64,000 nucleotides of DNA from Sphingobacteriales bacterium (GTDB lineage Bacteria > Bacteroidota > Bacteroidia > Chitinophagales > Chitinophagaceae), in contig SEFP01000001.1 in the NCBI GenBank assembly GCA_004144185.1, positions 1,054,001-1,118,000 on the forward strand. Direction: 5' to 3'. The first letter of the stretch is position 1. Each line of letters begins with the position of its first letter. Both the position numbers and the translations under genes were made by a program. Shown here in pieces: positions 26,334-35,660 of the stretch. The notes beneath the pieces are model-generated. The model was given only the letters and a program-made list of their open reading frames with translations, was not told the origin of the DNA and made no database searches.

Positions 26334-28526
26334 TTACACGGTTTTGTCTGGTGTCAAAGGCAGGTCCCGGTGGCGTTTGCCAGTGGCATTGTAGATCGCA
26401 TTGGTAATCGCCGGAGCCGCACCAATGATACCAATCTCACCCAGCCCTTTCAACCCGGCCGGATTAAGCCGGGTATCCGGTTCACCTACAAAAGCCACTT
26501 CTACAATCGGCACATCCGCGTTCACGGCGAAATGGTAACTCGCCAGATCGTCGCCGACCAGCGATCCCAACCGGTGGTCCACCTGACGTTCTTCCATCAA
26601 CGCCATTCCAATGCCTCCGGCCACGGAACCAATTACCTGGTTGGCCGCCGCTTTTTCATTAACGACCCTACCACCATCAGCTACGCAGACATACCGATCA
26701 ACCACCACCTTACCGGTGTGGCGATGTACCCGAACCTTACAGAAATGCGCTGCGGAGGTTGCAAAGGCCCAAGTTTCTTTTTCGGTGCCTGGAGCAGAAG
26801 TGACTTCCGCATAGATGGGCTCGCCATTGGCCGCTGCAAACAGCGACCGGTAGCTCACACCTTCCTTGCCGGCAATGGAGATTTCAGTCTTGCCCAACCG
26901 GATTTGTTTCGGATCAGCCGTTTGATACGCTTTATTCGTTCCGGCAGCCAGTTGCGCCAGTTTTTGTTGCAGACTGTTGCAGGCATCGATCACGGCGCCG
27001 CTCAATGAGGAAAGACCGGTGCTACCTCCCTGATTAGGTGCAGGCGGTAGCTTGGAACTTCCTAGTTCGATGTGCAGTTTGTCTTTGGGCACCCCAAGCG
27101 TAGCCTCTGCCATATTGAACATTCCAGTACCAGTTCCGGTACCAATGTCGGTCATCGCCGTCTGGATGGTAACGCTGCCGTCGGGATGCAGCACGGCTGC
27201 TGCGCTGGCTTTGCTGCGACCGGCATTCCACATCCCTACCGCCATTCCATACCCTACCTGCCACAGCCCGTCTGTTTGTTGTGCAGGCGTGGCGTTACGG
27301 TCGTTCCAGCCAATCATCTGGGCACCTTTATTGAGGGCGTCTTTCAGGTGGTGGGTACTCCAGGGCTTTCCGTTGTCGGGATGCTTCTGATCCGAAATAT
27401 TGGCCATTCGCAAAGTCACCGGATCCAGTTTCAGCTTGTAGCTCAGTTCGTCCATGGCGCTTTCCAGTCCAAATGCACCGGAGCATTCGCCCGGAGCGCG
27501 CATATACGTCGGCGTAGACAGATTCAGCTTCACATCGCCGCTTTCGGTACGCAGGTTTTCAGCGCCGTAAATCAACCGCGAAATCCGGGTCACATCTTCG
27601 CCAAAGTCTTCGTACACCGAAGTGCCCGTCCAGCTCTGGTGGATCAATCCGGTCAGCTTTCCGGATGCATCGGCCGTGAGCTTCACCCGCTGCCGTGATT
27701 GGGGTCGGTAGCCCGATAGGGAAAACATCTGCGGACGGGTCAGCACCAGTTTTACAGGTCGACCGGTTTGCTTGGAACCCAGCGTAGCCGCCAACGTATT
27801 GGCCCAGACCCGCAAACCCGAACCAAATCCACCACCCATAAACTCGGCCGTGACCTCAATGTTTTCTTTCGGGATGCCCATCAGCGTACTCATTGTTTTC
27901 TGGACCATGTTTACACCCTGCGTCTTGTCCCAGAGGCGGAGCTTATTGTCACTGGTCCACTGGGCAATCGTTGCGTGCATTTCCATCGGGTGATGCACCT
28001 CGGCTGGAATCTGGTAGACTTCATCGACTACGATCGCATTCGCCGGACTGGCATCCGGATTACCACGGTCTTTGCCGGTTTTGAGCGTTGTTTTAGACCA
28101 GGCGTTTTCGAAATCGGTATTAAAGGCACTTTCACTGTAATCGGCCGTAACAAGTGAGGCTGCATAAGCCGCCTCTTCCGGTGTTTCGGCAATCACCATC
28201 GCGATTGGCTGCCCTTTGAAATACACCTCATCCGTATGAAACAGTTTGAAGGTGAACTTCGACTCCTTAAAAGCCTTATCATCCAGCATCACGGACACTT
28301 CCGGCCGGTGCAGGTGCGAGATAATATCAATCACACCGCCCACTTGCCTGGCATCGTCGAGGTGCAACTGCTTAATACGGCCCGCCGGAATGGTACTCGT
28401 GACGAACACGGCATGTGCCAGTTCCGGAATATTATATTCAGCAGCATATTTTCCGCTGCCGGTTACCTTATACCAGGCTTCAACACGGCCTTGTGGCGGC
28501 GCAATCTGCTTATCTGTAGATCCCAT
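26334..28526 (-). CDS. paoC: Molybdenum-binding subunit of xanthine dehydrogenase family enzyme (PaoC type)
   Basis: The 730-residue large subunit of a molybdenum hydroxylase. Family features include the N-terminal aldehyde-oxidase a/b hammerhead region (KVTGSGKYAAEYNIPELAHAVF), the GGFGSGLRVW motif, the molybdopterin-contacting region MTDIGTGTGTGMFN and GGSTGLSSLSGA, and the C-terminal KGLGEIGIIGAAPAITNAI block with the active-site glutamate. The length and three-subunit operon match E. coli PaoABC (periplasmic aldehyde oxidase). The substrate, aldehyde or heterocycle, is not certain. It is the third gene of the operon, 15 bases after the FAD subunit. A PaoD/XdhC-like maturation gene is not nearby. 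Confidence 0.9.
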   Translation of the reverse strand: MGSTDKQIAPPQGRVEAWYKVTGSGKYAAEYNIPELAHAVFVTSTIPAGRIKQLHLDDARQVGGVIDIISHLHRPEVSVMLDDKAFKESKFTFKLFHTDEVYFKGQPIAMVIAETPEEAAYAASLVTADYSESAFNTDFENAWSKTTLKTGKDRGNPDASPANAIVVDEVYQIPAEVHHPMEMHATIAQWTSDNKLRLWDKTQGVNMVQKTMSTLMGIPKENIEVTAEFMGGGFGSGLRVWANTLAATLGSKQTGRPVKLVLTRPQMFSLSGYRPQSRQRVKLTADASGKLTGLIHQSWTGTSVYEDFGEDVTRISRLIYGAENLRTESGDVKLNLSTPTYMRAPGECSGAFGLESAMDELSYKLKLDPVTLRMANISDQKHPDNGKPWSTHHLKDALNKGAQMIGWNDRNATPAQQTDGLWQVGYGMAVGMWNAGRSKASAAAVLHPDGSVTIQTAMTDIGTGTGTGMFNMAEATLGVPKDKLHIELGSSKLPPAPNQGGSTGLSSLSGAVIDACNSLQQKLAQLAAGTNKAYQTADPKQIRLGKTEISIAGKEGVSYRSLFAAANGEPIYAEVTSAPGTEKETWAFATSAAHFCKVRVHRHTGKVVVDRYVCVADGGRVVNEKAAANQVIGSVAGGIGMALMEERQVDHRLGSLVGDDLASYHFAVNADVPIVEVAFVGEPDTRLNPAGLKGLGEIGIIGAAPAITNAIYNATGKRHRDLPLTPDKTV

Positions 28527-28541
28527 AGGAATATTCTTTTT

Positions 28542-29528
28542 TTACGCGCCCTGCGTAGCTTCTTCCAGGGCGGTGATGAATGCGCCGCGCAACAGACTTT
28601 TCTTGAATCCGTTGTGTGCGAGGGGCTTGGTTTCAGCCAAGACCAGATCGGCCGCTTTGGCAAACTGGTCCGGAGCAGCTTTTTTACCGGTGAGATACTG
28701 CTCGGCAGCCGTCCAGCGCCAGGGCTTATGAGCCACACCGCCGGAGGCCAGCCGTACCTGACGGATCGTGGATCCGTCCAGCTCCAGTGCGGCAGCTACC
28801 GACACCAGTGCAAAGGCGTACGAGGTCCGGTCGCGCACTTTGACATATGCACTGTGTCTGGCAAAGCGGTTAGCAGCCAGCTGAACGCCGGTAATGACTG
28901 CATCCGTCGGTAGGTTGCTATCGCGGGTCGCATCGGTTTCCGGAAGCCGGTGAAACTGATCAAACGGAATGGTTTTCAGACCGCCGGTTTTGGATTCGGT
29001 CAGCACCTGTGCATCGAGTGCCGCCAAGGCTACACACATATCCGACGGATGCACTGCCACACAGGTTTGCGACCAGCCGATAATGGCATTCATGCGTTGC
29101 TCGGTGCCTTGTAAGGCGCTGCATCCGGTACCAGGTTCCCGCTTGTTGCAGGGTAGGGAGGTATTGTAGAAATACGGACAGCGGGTGCGCTGCAACAGAT
29201 TGCCCGCTGTGGTCGCCATATTCCGGATCTGCGGTGACGCGCCGGCCAGAATGGCTTTGGACAGCAGCGGAAACTGCTGTTGAATCTCCGGATTCGCTGC
29301 TACGGCACTATTGGTCATCAACGCACCGAGGGTCATTCCGGAACTGGCGACTTGCAGGGTGCTTGAAAGGCCTGATCCCTGGGTATAGAGAATCCGGTCG
29401 GGCTCGGCAATCCCTTTCTTCATCAGATCGACCAGATTGGTACCGCCGCCCAGAAAGGCCGCTGTAGCGGTTTTGTCGCGGAGCAAACCGGTCAGGTCCG
29501 GCTCGCGCGAAAAGGAAAACGGTTTCAT
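28542..29528 (-). CDS. paoB: FAD-binding subunit of xanthine dehydrogenase family enzyme (PaoB type)
   Basis: A 328-residue flavoprotein. FLGGGTNLVDLMKKGI (about residues 30-45) is the FAD pyrophosphate-binding motif, and PQIRNMATTAGNLLQRTRCPYFYN is the conserved second FAD block. The cysteine-rich segment RTRCPYFYNTSLPCNKREPGTGC probably binds the extra [4Fe-4S] cluster known from PaoB and related enzymes. The CO-dehydrogenase flavoprotein C-terminal domain follows (RDRTSYAFALVSVAAAL, RLASGGVAHKPWRWTAAE). Its start codon directly abuts the stop of the Fe-S subunit gene, indicating tight translational coupling. Confidence 0.9.
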   Translation of the reverse strand: MKPFSFSREPDLTGLLRDKTATAAFLGGGTNLVDLMKKGIAEPDRILYTQGSGLSSTLQVASSGMTLGALMTNSAVAANPEIQQQFPLLSKAILAGASPQIRNMATTAGNLLQRTRCPYFYNTSLPCNKREPGTGCSALQGTEQRMNAIIGWSQTCVAVHPSDMCVALAALDAQVLTESKTGGLKTIPFDQFHRLPETDATRDSNLPTDAVITGVQLAANRFARHSAYVKVRDRTSYAFALVSVAAALELDGSTIRQVRLASGGVAHKPWRWTAAEQYLTGKKAAPDQFAKAADLVLAETKPLAHNGFKKSLLRGAFITALEEATQGA

Positions 29529-30116
29529 CTAGGCTACGCTTTGAATGGATTGAACAATACCGTTGTATGCGCCGCACCGACACAGGTTGCCGCTCATAAA
29601 CTCTTTGATTTCGGCGACCGAACCGGTATGCCCTTCGTTGACGCAGCCAATGGCCGACATAATCTGCCCTGGGGTGCAATACCCACACTGGAAGCCGTCG
29701 TGCTCAATAAACGCCACCTGCATCGGATGCAGCGCATCGCCGTCGTGAATGCCTTCGATAGTGGTCGCCGTTTTGCCGGGTAGGGTAGCGGCAAGTGTCA
29801 GGCAACTCAGCACCCGCTGGCCGTCGATATGAACGGTACAGGCGCCGCACTGGCCGTGATCGCAGCCTTTTTTGGTACCGGTCAGATGCAGGTCTTCCCG
29901 TAATAAATCCAGTAGGGTCGTACGGGTATCGGCCTGAAGTTGCTGGGTCTTACCATTGAGGGTAAACGAAAGCGGCAGGGCTTCTTTTTTGCGAACCATT
30001 CGTTTTTTGGTATTTCCGGAACGGGCGCGTAGCAGCGAAGGCAGCAGCAGAAACAACGCACTGACCGAACTGGCCAGTAAAAATCGCCTCCGGTTGATGG
30101 AAGAAGAAAAAGACAT
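29529..30116 (-). CDS. paoA: [2Fe-2S] subunit of xanthine dehydrogenase family enzyme with Tat signal (PaoA type)
   Basis: The 195-residue small subunit opens with a twin-arginine signal (SINRRRFLLASSVSALFLLLPSLLRA), so the assembled enzyme is predicted to be exported folded, as for PaoABC. The first cluster motif is GCDHGQCGACTVHIDG, the second CGYCTPG followed by NLCRCGAY. An ATG 17 codons upstream was rejected because it only lengthens the region before the Tat motif. First gene of the three-gene operon. A molybdenum cofactor supply is required, but no mo-cofactor genes are in the window. Confidence 0.9.
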   Translation of the reverse strand: MSFSSSINRRRFLLASSVSALFLLLPSLLRARSGNTKKRMVRKKEALPLSFTLNGKTQQLQADTRTTLLDLLREDLHLTGTKKGCDHGQCGACTVHIDGQRVLSCLTLAATLPGKTATTIEGIHDGDALHPMQVAFIEHDGFQCGYCTPGQIMSAIGCVNEGHTGSVAEIKEFMSGNLCRCGAYNGIVQSIQSVA

Positions 30117-30171
30117 CAGAAAGGCATTAAAACACAGGAAACAAACCGCTTCCGGAAAGGTACTCAAAAAT

Positions 30172-30206
30172 CAAACCGGTACAGAAAGGATTCCTGTACC
30201 GGTTTG
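30172..30206 (-). terminator. Intrinsic terminator after the BI-1 gene
   Basis: A 13-bp perfect stem (CAAACCGGTACAG with CTGTACCGGTTTG); read on the minus strand it runs into a T-rich tail. It separates the BI-1 gene from the hydroxylase operon. Confidence 0.8.
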
Positions 30207-30231
30207 CTGAACGAACGAAACGAATGATTTC

Positions 30232-30978
30232 TTACCGACGGCGACCGAAGAGCCGCAAAATCATCAAAAACAGGTTGATAAAATCAAGGTATAACGTCAG
30301 TGCGCCGTAAACCGAGGCTTTCCGGGCACTTTCGGACACGCGCGGCCCTTCTTCGGTGACTTCCAGGCCCATACCGATATGCTTGATTTTCTGCACATCA
30401 TACGCTGTCAGACCGGTAAACACCGCCACACCTACAATGGAAATGATCCAGTCCATCTGCTCAGACTTCATAAACCAGTTGATAAGCGAGGCGACTACGA
30501 TTCCGATCAGACCCATCATCATGATCCGGCCAAACGACGTAAGATCTTTATCGGTAGTGTACCCCATGACCGCCATTACGCCGAACATCACCGCAGCAGC
30601 TGCAAAACAACTTACTACTGAACCCGCTGTGAAGGCCAACAGGATAAACGACAAACTGATGCCCATAACAGCGGCATATACCACAAACAAAGCGGCCATA
30701 GCGGTCGCCGAGAGTCGCTGGTATCCAAACGACATGACGATCACAAACAACAGCGGTGCCCACATAGCCAGTTTGCCCAGACCCGTCAGGCCATCATAGT
30801 TTACCAGATATGCCATCAACTGTGCATTAGTAGCAAACAGCCAGGCAAACAAAGCCGAGATCGCCAGGGCGCCAAACATCCACAGGAATACGTTGGCCAC
30901 AAATTTTTTCGCCACGCCGGCCTGCGAGCGTTCTGCAGGAATCGACGTATAAGAAGGAGACTGATTTTCCGGAAGCAT
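30232..30978 (-). CDS. Bax inhibitor-1/YccA family membrane protein
   Basis: A 248-residue protein with seven hydrophobic segments. The family hallmark near the C-terminus is clear: TGLTAYDVQKIKHIG followed by YGALTLYLDFINLFLMILRLFGRR. Bacterial BI-1 proteins are inner-membrane, pH-sensitive calcium-leak or quality-control proteins; E. coli YccA interacts with FtsH. The first 25 residues are polar and probably cytoplasmic. Single-gene unit. Confidence 0.93.
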   Translation of the reverse strand: MLPENQSPSYTSIPAERSQAGVAKKFVANVFLWMFGALAISALFAWLFATNAQLMAYLVNYDGLTGLGKLAMWAPLLFVIVMSFGYQRLSATAMAALFVVYAAVMGISLSFILLAFTAGSVVSCFAAAAVMFGVMAVMGYTTDKDLTSFGRIMMMGLIGIVVASLINWFMKSEQMDWIISIVGVAVFTGLTAYDVQKIKHIGMGLEVTEEGPRVSESARKASVYGALTLYLDFINLFLMILRLFGRRR

Positions 30979-31093
30979 AAAACAGGAAACGATTTTTGTC
31001 AGGGCTAAAGATAACTAACAAACCCGTTCGGGCTTTAGTTCAACCTTCGACCCGTCCGCACTGTTTTAAAGTATCTTCCGGAAAAAACTGTTT

Positions 31094-31510
31094 ATGCCTC
31101 CTGCACCCGAAAAGCTCCGAATCGACAAATACCTCTGGGCCATCCGCATTTTCAAAACCCGCACCCTCGCCACGGCCGCCATCGACGAAGGTAAAGTGAA
31201 ACTGGCCGGGGTATCGGTAAAGGCCTCCAAGCCGGTATCTGTGGGCGACCGCTATGAAATCCGGACGCCGGCCCGCAAATGGGTAATCGAAGTCACCGGG
31301 TTGCTGCAAAACCGCCAGGCATATGAAGAAGCCATTAAGTATTACGCAGACCTCAGCACTGAAGAAGACAAAGCCTTTGGTCAGCGTCATGCACCGTCCT
31401 TCTATACCGGAAAGCGCATGAGTAAAACCGGCCGGCCTACCAAGAAAGAACGTCGGGGCCTGAGCGACCTGCTCAGCAGCGATGAAACGGACGTTCCGGA
31501 AGCACCCTGA
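31094..31510 (+). CDS. hslR: S4-domain RNA-binding protein, Hsp15/HslR-like
   Basis: Hsp15 binds stalled 50S subunits carrying peptidyl-tRNA. The 138-residue protein begins with an S4 domain (LRIDKYLWAIRIFKTRTLATAAIDEGKVKLAGVSVKAS), the same register as Hsp15, followed by the VGDRYEIRTP strand and a basic tail (SKTGRPTKKERRGL). The gene is divergent from the BI-1 gene with 115 bases between them and ends before a shared hairpin terminator. Identification rests on the S4 register and length; other single S4 proteins are possible. Confidence 0.88.
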   Translation: MPPAPEKLRIDKYLWAIRIFKTRTLATAAIDEGKVKLAGVSVKASKPVSVGDRYEIRTPARKWVIEVTGLLQNRQAYEEAIKYYADLSTEEDKAFGQRHAPSFYTGKRMSKTGRPTKKERRGLSDLLSSDETDVPEAP

Positions 31511-31548
31511 TACCGGCGCCGGAAAACCGATCCCATCACAACATTAAA

Positions 31549-31582
31549 AAACGGCGATGCGAATCAAATCGCATCGCCGTTT
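31549..31582. terminator. Bidirectional terminator between hslR and the lipoprotein gene
   Basis: A 14-bp perfect stem (AAACGGCGATGCGA with its complement) around ATCAAA, flanked by A-run and T-run, between two convergent genes. Confidence 0.85.
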
Positions 31583-31607
31583 CCGGAACTAAATTTATCG
31601 GGTTTTT

Positions 31608-32627
31608 TTAATACAGATTCTGGAAATTACCAGGCGCCATTTTCACCCAGTTCACGCCATTGTCTTCACTGCGATACAGTCCGTTGGACGTTGCTGCATA
31701 GACATACCGGATCTCACGGCTGGCGCTGCCGTTGTCGCCTTTATAGACGTCGCTTTTAAATGCCATCGACCGAACAATGCTGCCGCGCTCAATGCCTTCA
31801 TTAGAAAGCACGAACGTTCCGTTGTCGAGGCGGTAGATCTCGCCGTCATCGGTACCCAGCAACAGATTCTGACCAAACGGCACGACTGCACTGCGCAACC
31901 GCTTGCCTGCCGGAATGCCGCCAAACTGACTCCAGTTACGACCCGTGTCTATGGTATACCAGGCACCCTGCTGACCGCTGTAGTCATAGGCCACGAGGGT
32001 GTTGCCATAGGAAGTCAGCTGGTAATCGGCGCTGGTCGGCAAAGACGTTCCGCCAAGTGCAGCCCACGGAATGGTTTTGCCAAATTTGACGTAGGCTTTC
32101 TGCACCTTATTATCGTAGCCCCAGAGCAGCCCGTTATCAAGCTGGGCAAACGTGTTGATGCGCTTGCTATCTGTATTGATCCGCGAAGACGTATCCGGAA
32201 TCCAGGATTTGCCATTGTCTTCACTGAATGCCACCCCCGGATCCACCCGACTCGCCACATAGATGCGGGCATGGGCGTCTGAACGAAGCATCATCGATGA
32301 CCATTTGGCATCCGGTGCATACGGCAGCTCCCGGTAGGTCGGGTTGAAGGCGCCCATGTTTTCGCTCAGCTGCAGGTTGCTTTTCGCCCAAAGCAGGTTG
32401 TTTCCGGAAACCAGGATGCCCCGGTCTGCCGTACCATCAGTTCTGAAAAAATTCCGGTATACCTGTCCGTCATTGGTATAGGAAAGTCCACCGGCCGAGT
32501 CGGATACAAAAAGGCTGTACGGCCGCAGGATGACCTGGTTGTTATCAATACCATTCTCCTTCCGGCAGCTACTCAGAGAGGCTGCCAGCAAGACCGCTGC
32601 AGAAGCCAGCGAAAGGATTTTATACAT
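31608..32627 (-). CDS. Lipoprotein with BNR/sialidase-like propeller repeats
   Basis: The 339-residue protein starts with a lipoprotein signal (MYKILSLASAAVLLAASLSSC). Short recurring motifs of the BNR (Asp-box) type follow: FSEDNGKSWIPD, YTIDTGRNWSQF, YRSEDNGVNWVKM, with the SxDxGxxW pattern spaced along the chain. This suggests a beta-propeller on the cell surface. Carbohydrate binding is possible, but these motifs also occur in photosystem-assembly-like and peptidase-associated propellers, and no catalytic residues can be named. The in-frame extension to 32684 was rejected because the lipobox sits correctly only from 32627. Confidence 0.75.
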   Translation of the reverse strand: MYKILSLASAAVLLAASLSSCRKENGIDNNQVILRPYSLFVSDSAGGLSYTNDGQVYRNFFRTDGTADRGILVSGNNLLWAKSNLQLSENMGAFNPTYRELPYAPDAKWSSMMLRSDAHARIYVASRVDPGVAFSEDNGKSWIPDTSSRINTDSKRINTFAQLDNGLLWGYDNKVQKAYVKFGKTIPWAALGGTSLPTSADYQLTSYGNTLVAYDYSGQQGAWYTIDTGRNWSQFGGIPAGKRLRSAVVPFGQNLLLGTDDGEIYRLDNGTFVLSNEGIERGSIVRSMAFKSDVYKGDNGSASREIRYVYAATSNGLYRSEDNGVNWVKMAPGNFQNLY

Positions 32628-32715
32628 GGGAATAGAAGTAAGCAATGAAAAAGAACGCGTACCAAAATACGGCACTACGGCCAAATGAAAAAACGTTCGC
32701 TAAAAGAGGGCAAAA

Positions 32716-34479
32716 CTACTGCACAACGGTGGCTGCTTCTGCATTGGCTTCTGCCTCTACCGCATCTGCGGCATCCATCACTGCGGATTCATCTGGTGTC
32801 AGCGCCGGATCCACCGTTGTCGGATCGATCACAGCCGGATACCGTTGCTGAATCTGAGCCATCCGGTTGGCAAAACGCATCAGTTGCAGCAAGGCATTTT
32901 CCTTTTGATTCACCAGGTTCAGCCGGGCCTGATACGAAAAGTGATCGCCGCTGAACGAACCTCCGCTCATCGAAACGTTGGCAAACGTGTTGCGAACCAC
33001 CTCCAGCTGCTGCCGGTCGCGCTCCTGCGACGCAACAGTGGATTGCAGATTGGTAAAAATCTGTTGCAGATCTACAAAGAAGGCGGTCGGGCTGTTGGTC
33101 ACCGCTTCCTCTGCCTGACCAGTCAGGGCTTTTTTGTCTTTTCCGGAAAGAAAGGCCTGTGCACCGGCGCTGCTCTTGGCCATAACGGCATACACCGGAT
33201 CCATCATCAGCACGCCCTGCTCACCGGTGGTGCCAACCGGTACATACACATTCGGAGACAGCTGCGACATCAATTTCCGGTCGAGCATAAACTTAAGTAG
33301 CTTGGCTACCTTATCGGCTTTGCCCAACTTCAGCGCTACCACAAAATCCATTGCCGGACTGGGGCGGGACGTCATTCCGTACATCGTATCGACAGGGGCA
33401 GCATCCATGCGCAGATTGTTGACAGAAGCCACCATATCGCCGGTAAAGGCACCCATCAGATCATCCATTGAAAGTCCCTGGGCCGAAAGTGCCAGATTGG
33501 CTACACCGCTCAGTCCGATCTTATCCAGCATCAGTTGAAAGCTTTCCATCGGGATGCCCATCGCTGCAAAACCCGCCAGGTTGCCCTTCGGCAAACGCTC
33601 CACCATTTCTTTGGACACGCGTCCGGAACCCATCTTAACGCTTACTTCTTTCAGCTCGTCGGAGGTGTAGTACCAGCCATCCATCTCGGCTTTGCCATCT
33701 TTAAAATCGGTACCCAGCGCAAACGCAGCATTTTTATAAAGCTTGTTACCAAACATGCCGGTCATACCGCCGGCCATACCGCCAAAACTGCCCATCATCT
33801 GCTCGTAATTGATCCAGGTAGTCACGTCATGGCCTCTTTTCTCCAGTTTGGTAAAGCGGTCATCCGTCAACAGCGACTCGTCTTTGGTCAGCTTGGGAAG
33901 TGTTTCCAGGGCCGCAAGGGTTGCGGGGCCGTCGATCCGGCCGTCCTGCCATTCTTCGGTGCTGTCCGGTAAGGTTACATACGCACCGGGCGTGTGGATC
34001 AGGTTGCGAACAAACGCCACCTTGTCGGTCCATAAAACCACCACATTGCTGTCGAGCTGCGCGGCTTTGCCACTGGTAGCCGTCAGCGATTGCATCCGTG
34101 GAAACGCTTTTTTGAGAAATGCTTCCCATTTTCCGGAATTGTCAAGAGGAAGAATGCCGACCGTCTCACCGGTAGAAACCGTAGCGGTTGGATTGGCACT
34201 GTTCCGGAAAAAGATATACAGGGTCGATGACAGGTCGATACCGGAGTTCCGGAAGTCTTCGGCCGTCACCGGATACCCGTTGCGCAGCAGCAGGGAATCT
34301 GCACTCCCCATAACATCAGCGCCGGTAATGGACTCCCAGGCTACTTTCTGGCCAATGGATTTGGTATCGATCCCTACTACCGTGAGGGCATTCTTGGGAA
34401 TGTACTTGGCATGGTCGGGAATGCGGTTGCAGGCGGCCAGCAATAATAGGGGCAGCGCCCACAGCAGAAGTCGGTTCAT
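32716..34479 (-). CDS. DUF4836 family lipoprotein
   Basis: A 587-residue lipoprotein (MNRLLLWALPLLLLAAC). The following IPKNALTVVGIDTKSIGQKVAWE is the characteristic start of DUF4836 proteins of Bacteroidota, as are ITGADVMGSADSLLLRNGYPVTAEDFRNSGIDLSS and the later FAAMGIPMESFQLML. The C-terminal 70 residues are predicted helical and end in an Ala-rich acidic tail. Function is unknown; the family is thought to be surface-located. A 63-codon extension upstream covers the neighbouring gene's tail in another frame and was discarded. Confidence 0.85.
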   Translation of the reverse strand: MNRLLLWALPLLLLAACNRIPDHAKYIPKNALTVVGIDTKSIGQKVAWESITGADVMGSADSLLLRNGYPVTAEDFRNSGIDLSSTLYIFFRNSANPTATVSTGETVGILPLDNSGKWEAFLKKAFPRMQSLTATSGKAAQLDSNVVVLWTDKVAFVRNLIHTPGAYVTLPDSTEEWQDGRIDGPATLAALETLPKLTKDESLLTDDRFTKLEKRGHDVTTWINYEQMMGSFGGMAGGMTGMFGNKLYKNAAFALGTDFKDGKAEMDGWYYTSDELKEVSVKMGSGRVSKEMVERLPKGNLAGFAAMGIPMESFQLMLDKIGLSGVANLALSAQGLSMDDLMGAFTGDMVASVNNLRMDAAPVDTMYGMTSRPSPAMDFVVALKLGKADKVAKLLKFMLDRKLMSQLSPNVYVPVGTTGEQGVLMMDPVYAVMAKSSAGAQAFLSGKDKKALTGQAEEAVTNSPTAFFVDLQQIFTNLQSTVASQERDRQQLEVVRNTFANVSMSGGSFSGDHFSYQARLNLVNQKENALLQLMRFANRMAQIQQRYPAVIDPTTVDPALTPDESAVMDAADAVEAEANAEAATVVQ

Positions 34480-34515
34480 AAAAAGGTTTGAACTGGAAAA
34501 GAGAGCGCGTAAAAA

Positions 34516-34553
34516 TAAAAAATCCCGGCACCAATTACTGGAAACCGGGATTT
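34516..34553 (-). terminator. Intrinsic terminator after the DUF3127 gene
   Basis: AAATCCCGG pairs with CCGGGATTT (9 bp, 16-nt loop). On the minus strand the stem is followed by a long T-rich run. Confidence 0.75.
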
Positions 34554-34570
34554 CTTGCAAAAAATAAAGA

Positions 34571-35026
34571 TTAGAACGGAAGATCGTCGGCACCATCCGT
34601 CGACGTGGCAGAAAATCCACCGCTGTTGCTGTCGCTGCGACCACCGTTGTAGCCACTGTTGTAACCACCGGAGGCTGCGTTTTCGTAGCCGCTGTTTTGG
34701 CTATAACCGCCAGCGTTCATATCCGATCCGGCTGCGTCTGCCGGCTCAATGCGCCAGGCGTCCAGGTTGGTGAAATAGCTGGTCGTGCCGTTTTTCTCGT
34801 ACTTACTGCCTTTAATATTAAAGCTCACTTTGACGGAATCGCCCTCGTTGAAACGGTCTAGCAGTTCTGTTTTGTTCTGTACAAGCTGCATGCGGGCGTA
34901 ATTGGTATAGTTGCCATTGGGCGTTTCGTCGATCATTTCCAGCACAAATTCGCGCTTCTTGAAACGGTCGCTTACTACCTGTGTGTCGTACTTTACCAGC
35001 AGCTTGCCGATGATTTCTAGGCTCAT
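34571..35026 (-). CDS. DUF3127 protein, OB-fold/SSB-like with acidic tail
   Basis: A 151-residue protein. The first 95 residues (MSLEIIGKLLVKYDTQVVSDRFKKREFVLEM ... WRIEP) fit DUF3127, a Bacteroidota family with an OB-like strand pattern. The rest is a glycine-, serine-, asparagine- and tyrosine-rich linker ending in TDGADDLPF. This tail strongly resembles that of single-stranded DNA-binding proteins, whose acidic DDxPF tip recruits partners. It may bind nucleic acid, but this is inference from architecture. The upstream region has a TATCTTTA box. Confidence 0.85.
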   Translation of the reverse strand: MSLEIIGKLLVKYDTQVVSDRFKKREFVLEMIDETPNGNYTNYARMQLVQNKTELLDRFNEGDSVKVSFNIKGSKYEKNGTTSYFTNLDAWRIEPADAAGSDMNAGGYSQNSGYENAASGGYNSGYNGGRSDSNSGGFSATSTDGADDLPF

Positions 35027-35150
35027 GATAATATCCAGTTTAAAAGTCTTTGGTAAAGATAATACCCGTCCGCCAAGTATCAAGCGACGTTCCTGTTTTT
35101 GAGTGCGAAGCCTGCTAAAGCCTTCAACAATAGGTTTCCGGAAGACCGTT

Positions 35151-35591
35151 TCAGGAGCTGTGATCGGCTACGATACGCCACCGGCCGGCTTGCTTTTGCA
35201 AAATCAGCAGGAACGCGCCACCCGTAGGCTGAACCGGCTTTTCCAGATGCCATTTTCCGGCTACATACGCCGCATCGGTGCCCAGCAACCGGATGCGTAG
35301 AATCTCAAATCGCAGCTGCCCCATCGCCTCCGGAGTCTGGTAGCCCCGCCGGTAGCGCGCCAGGGTACTGTCGAAGCCGTAGGTAGCGCCGGTTTTGCCT
35401 AAAAACAACAACGAGTCGTCGGTAGCATAACCCGCTCGCATATAGCCCTCCAGATCGCCCCGGTTCCAGGCTTCAGACTGCTGCTGAAGGAGCGCCCGGA
35501 TCTGTGCCTCGGCCGACTGTGAAGATTTTTTCTGAGCCGTTCCGGAAAAGGAGCTGCATAGTAAGGCTAAAACGAATAGGTAGACTTTCAT
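35151..35591 (-). CDS. Exported NTF2-like (DUF4440/SnoaL) protein
   Basis: The 146-residue protein has a signal peptide (MKVYLFVLALLCSSFSGTAQ). A single NTF2-like domain follows: AQIRALLQQQSEAWNRGDLEGYM (the usual first helix), TDDSLLFLGKTGATYGFDSTLARYRRGY, LLGTDAAYVAGKWHL and RWRIVADHSS. Such periplasmic DUF4440 proteins usually bind small molecules or act as enzymes of unknown substrate. The open frame runs on to 35981 antisense to msrB, but the signal peptide fixes the start at 35591. Confidence 0.85.
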   Translation of the reverse strand: MKVYLFVLALLCSSFSGTAQKKSSQSAEAQIRALLQQQSEAWNRGDLEGYMRAGYATDDSLLFLGKTGATYGFDSTLARYRRGYQTPEAMGQLRFEILRIRLLGTDAAYVAGKWHLEKPVQPTGGAFLLILQKQAGRWRIVADHSS

Positions 35592-35660
35592 GATAATGTC
35601 GTTCAATAGATAGCACTGGCACAATCTTTCTTTCCCCCAAAAGCAAAACAAACCGTTCCG

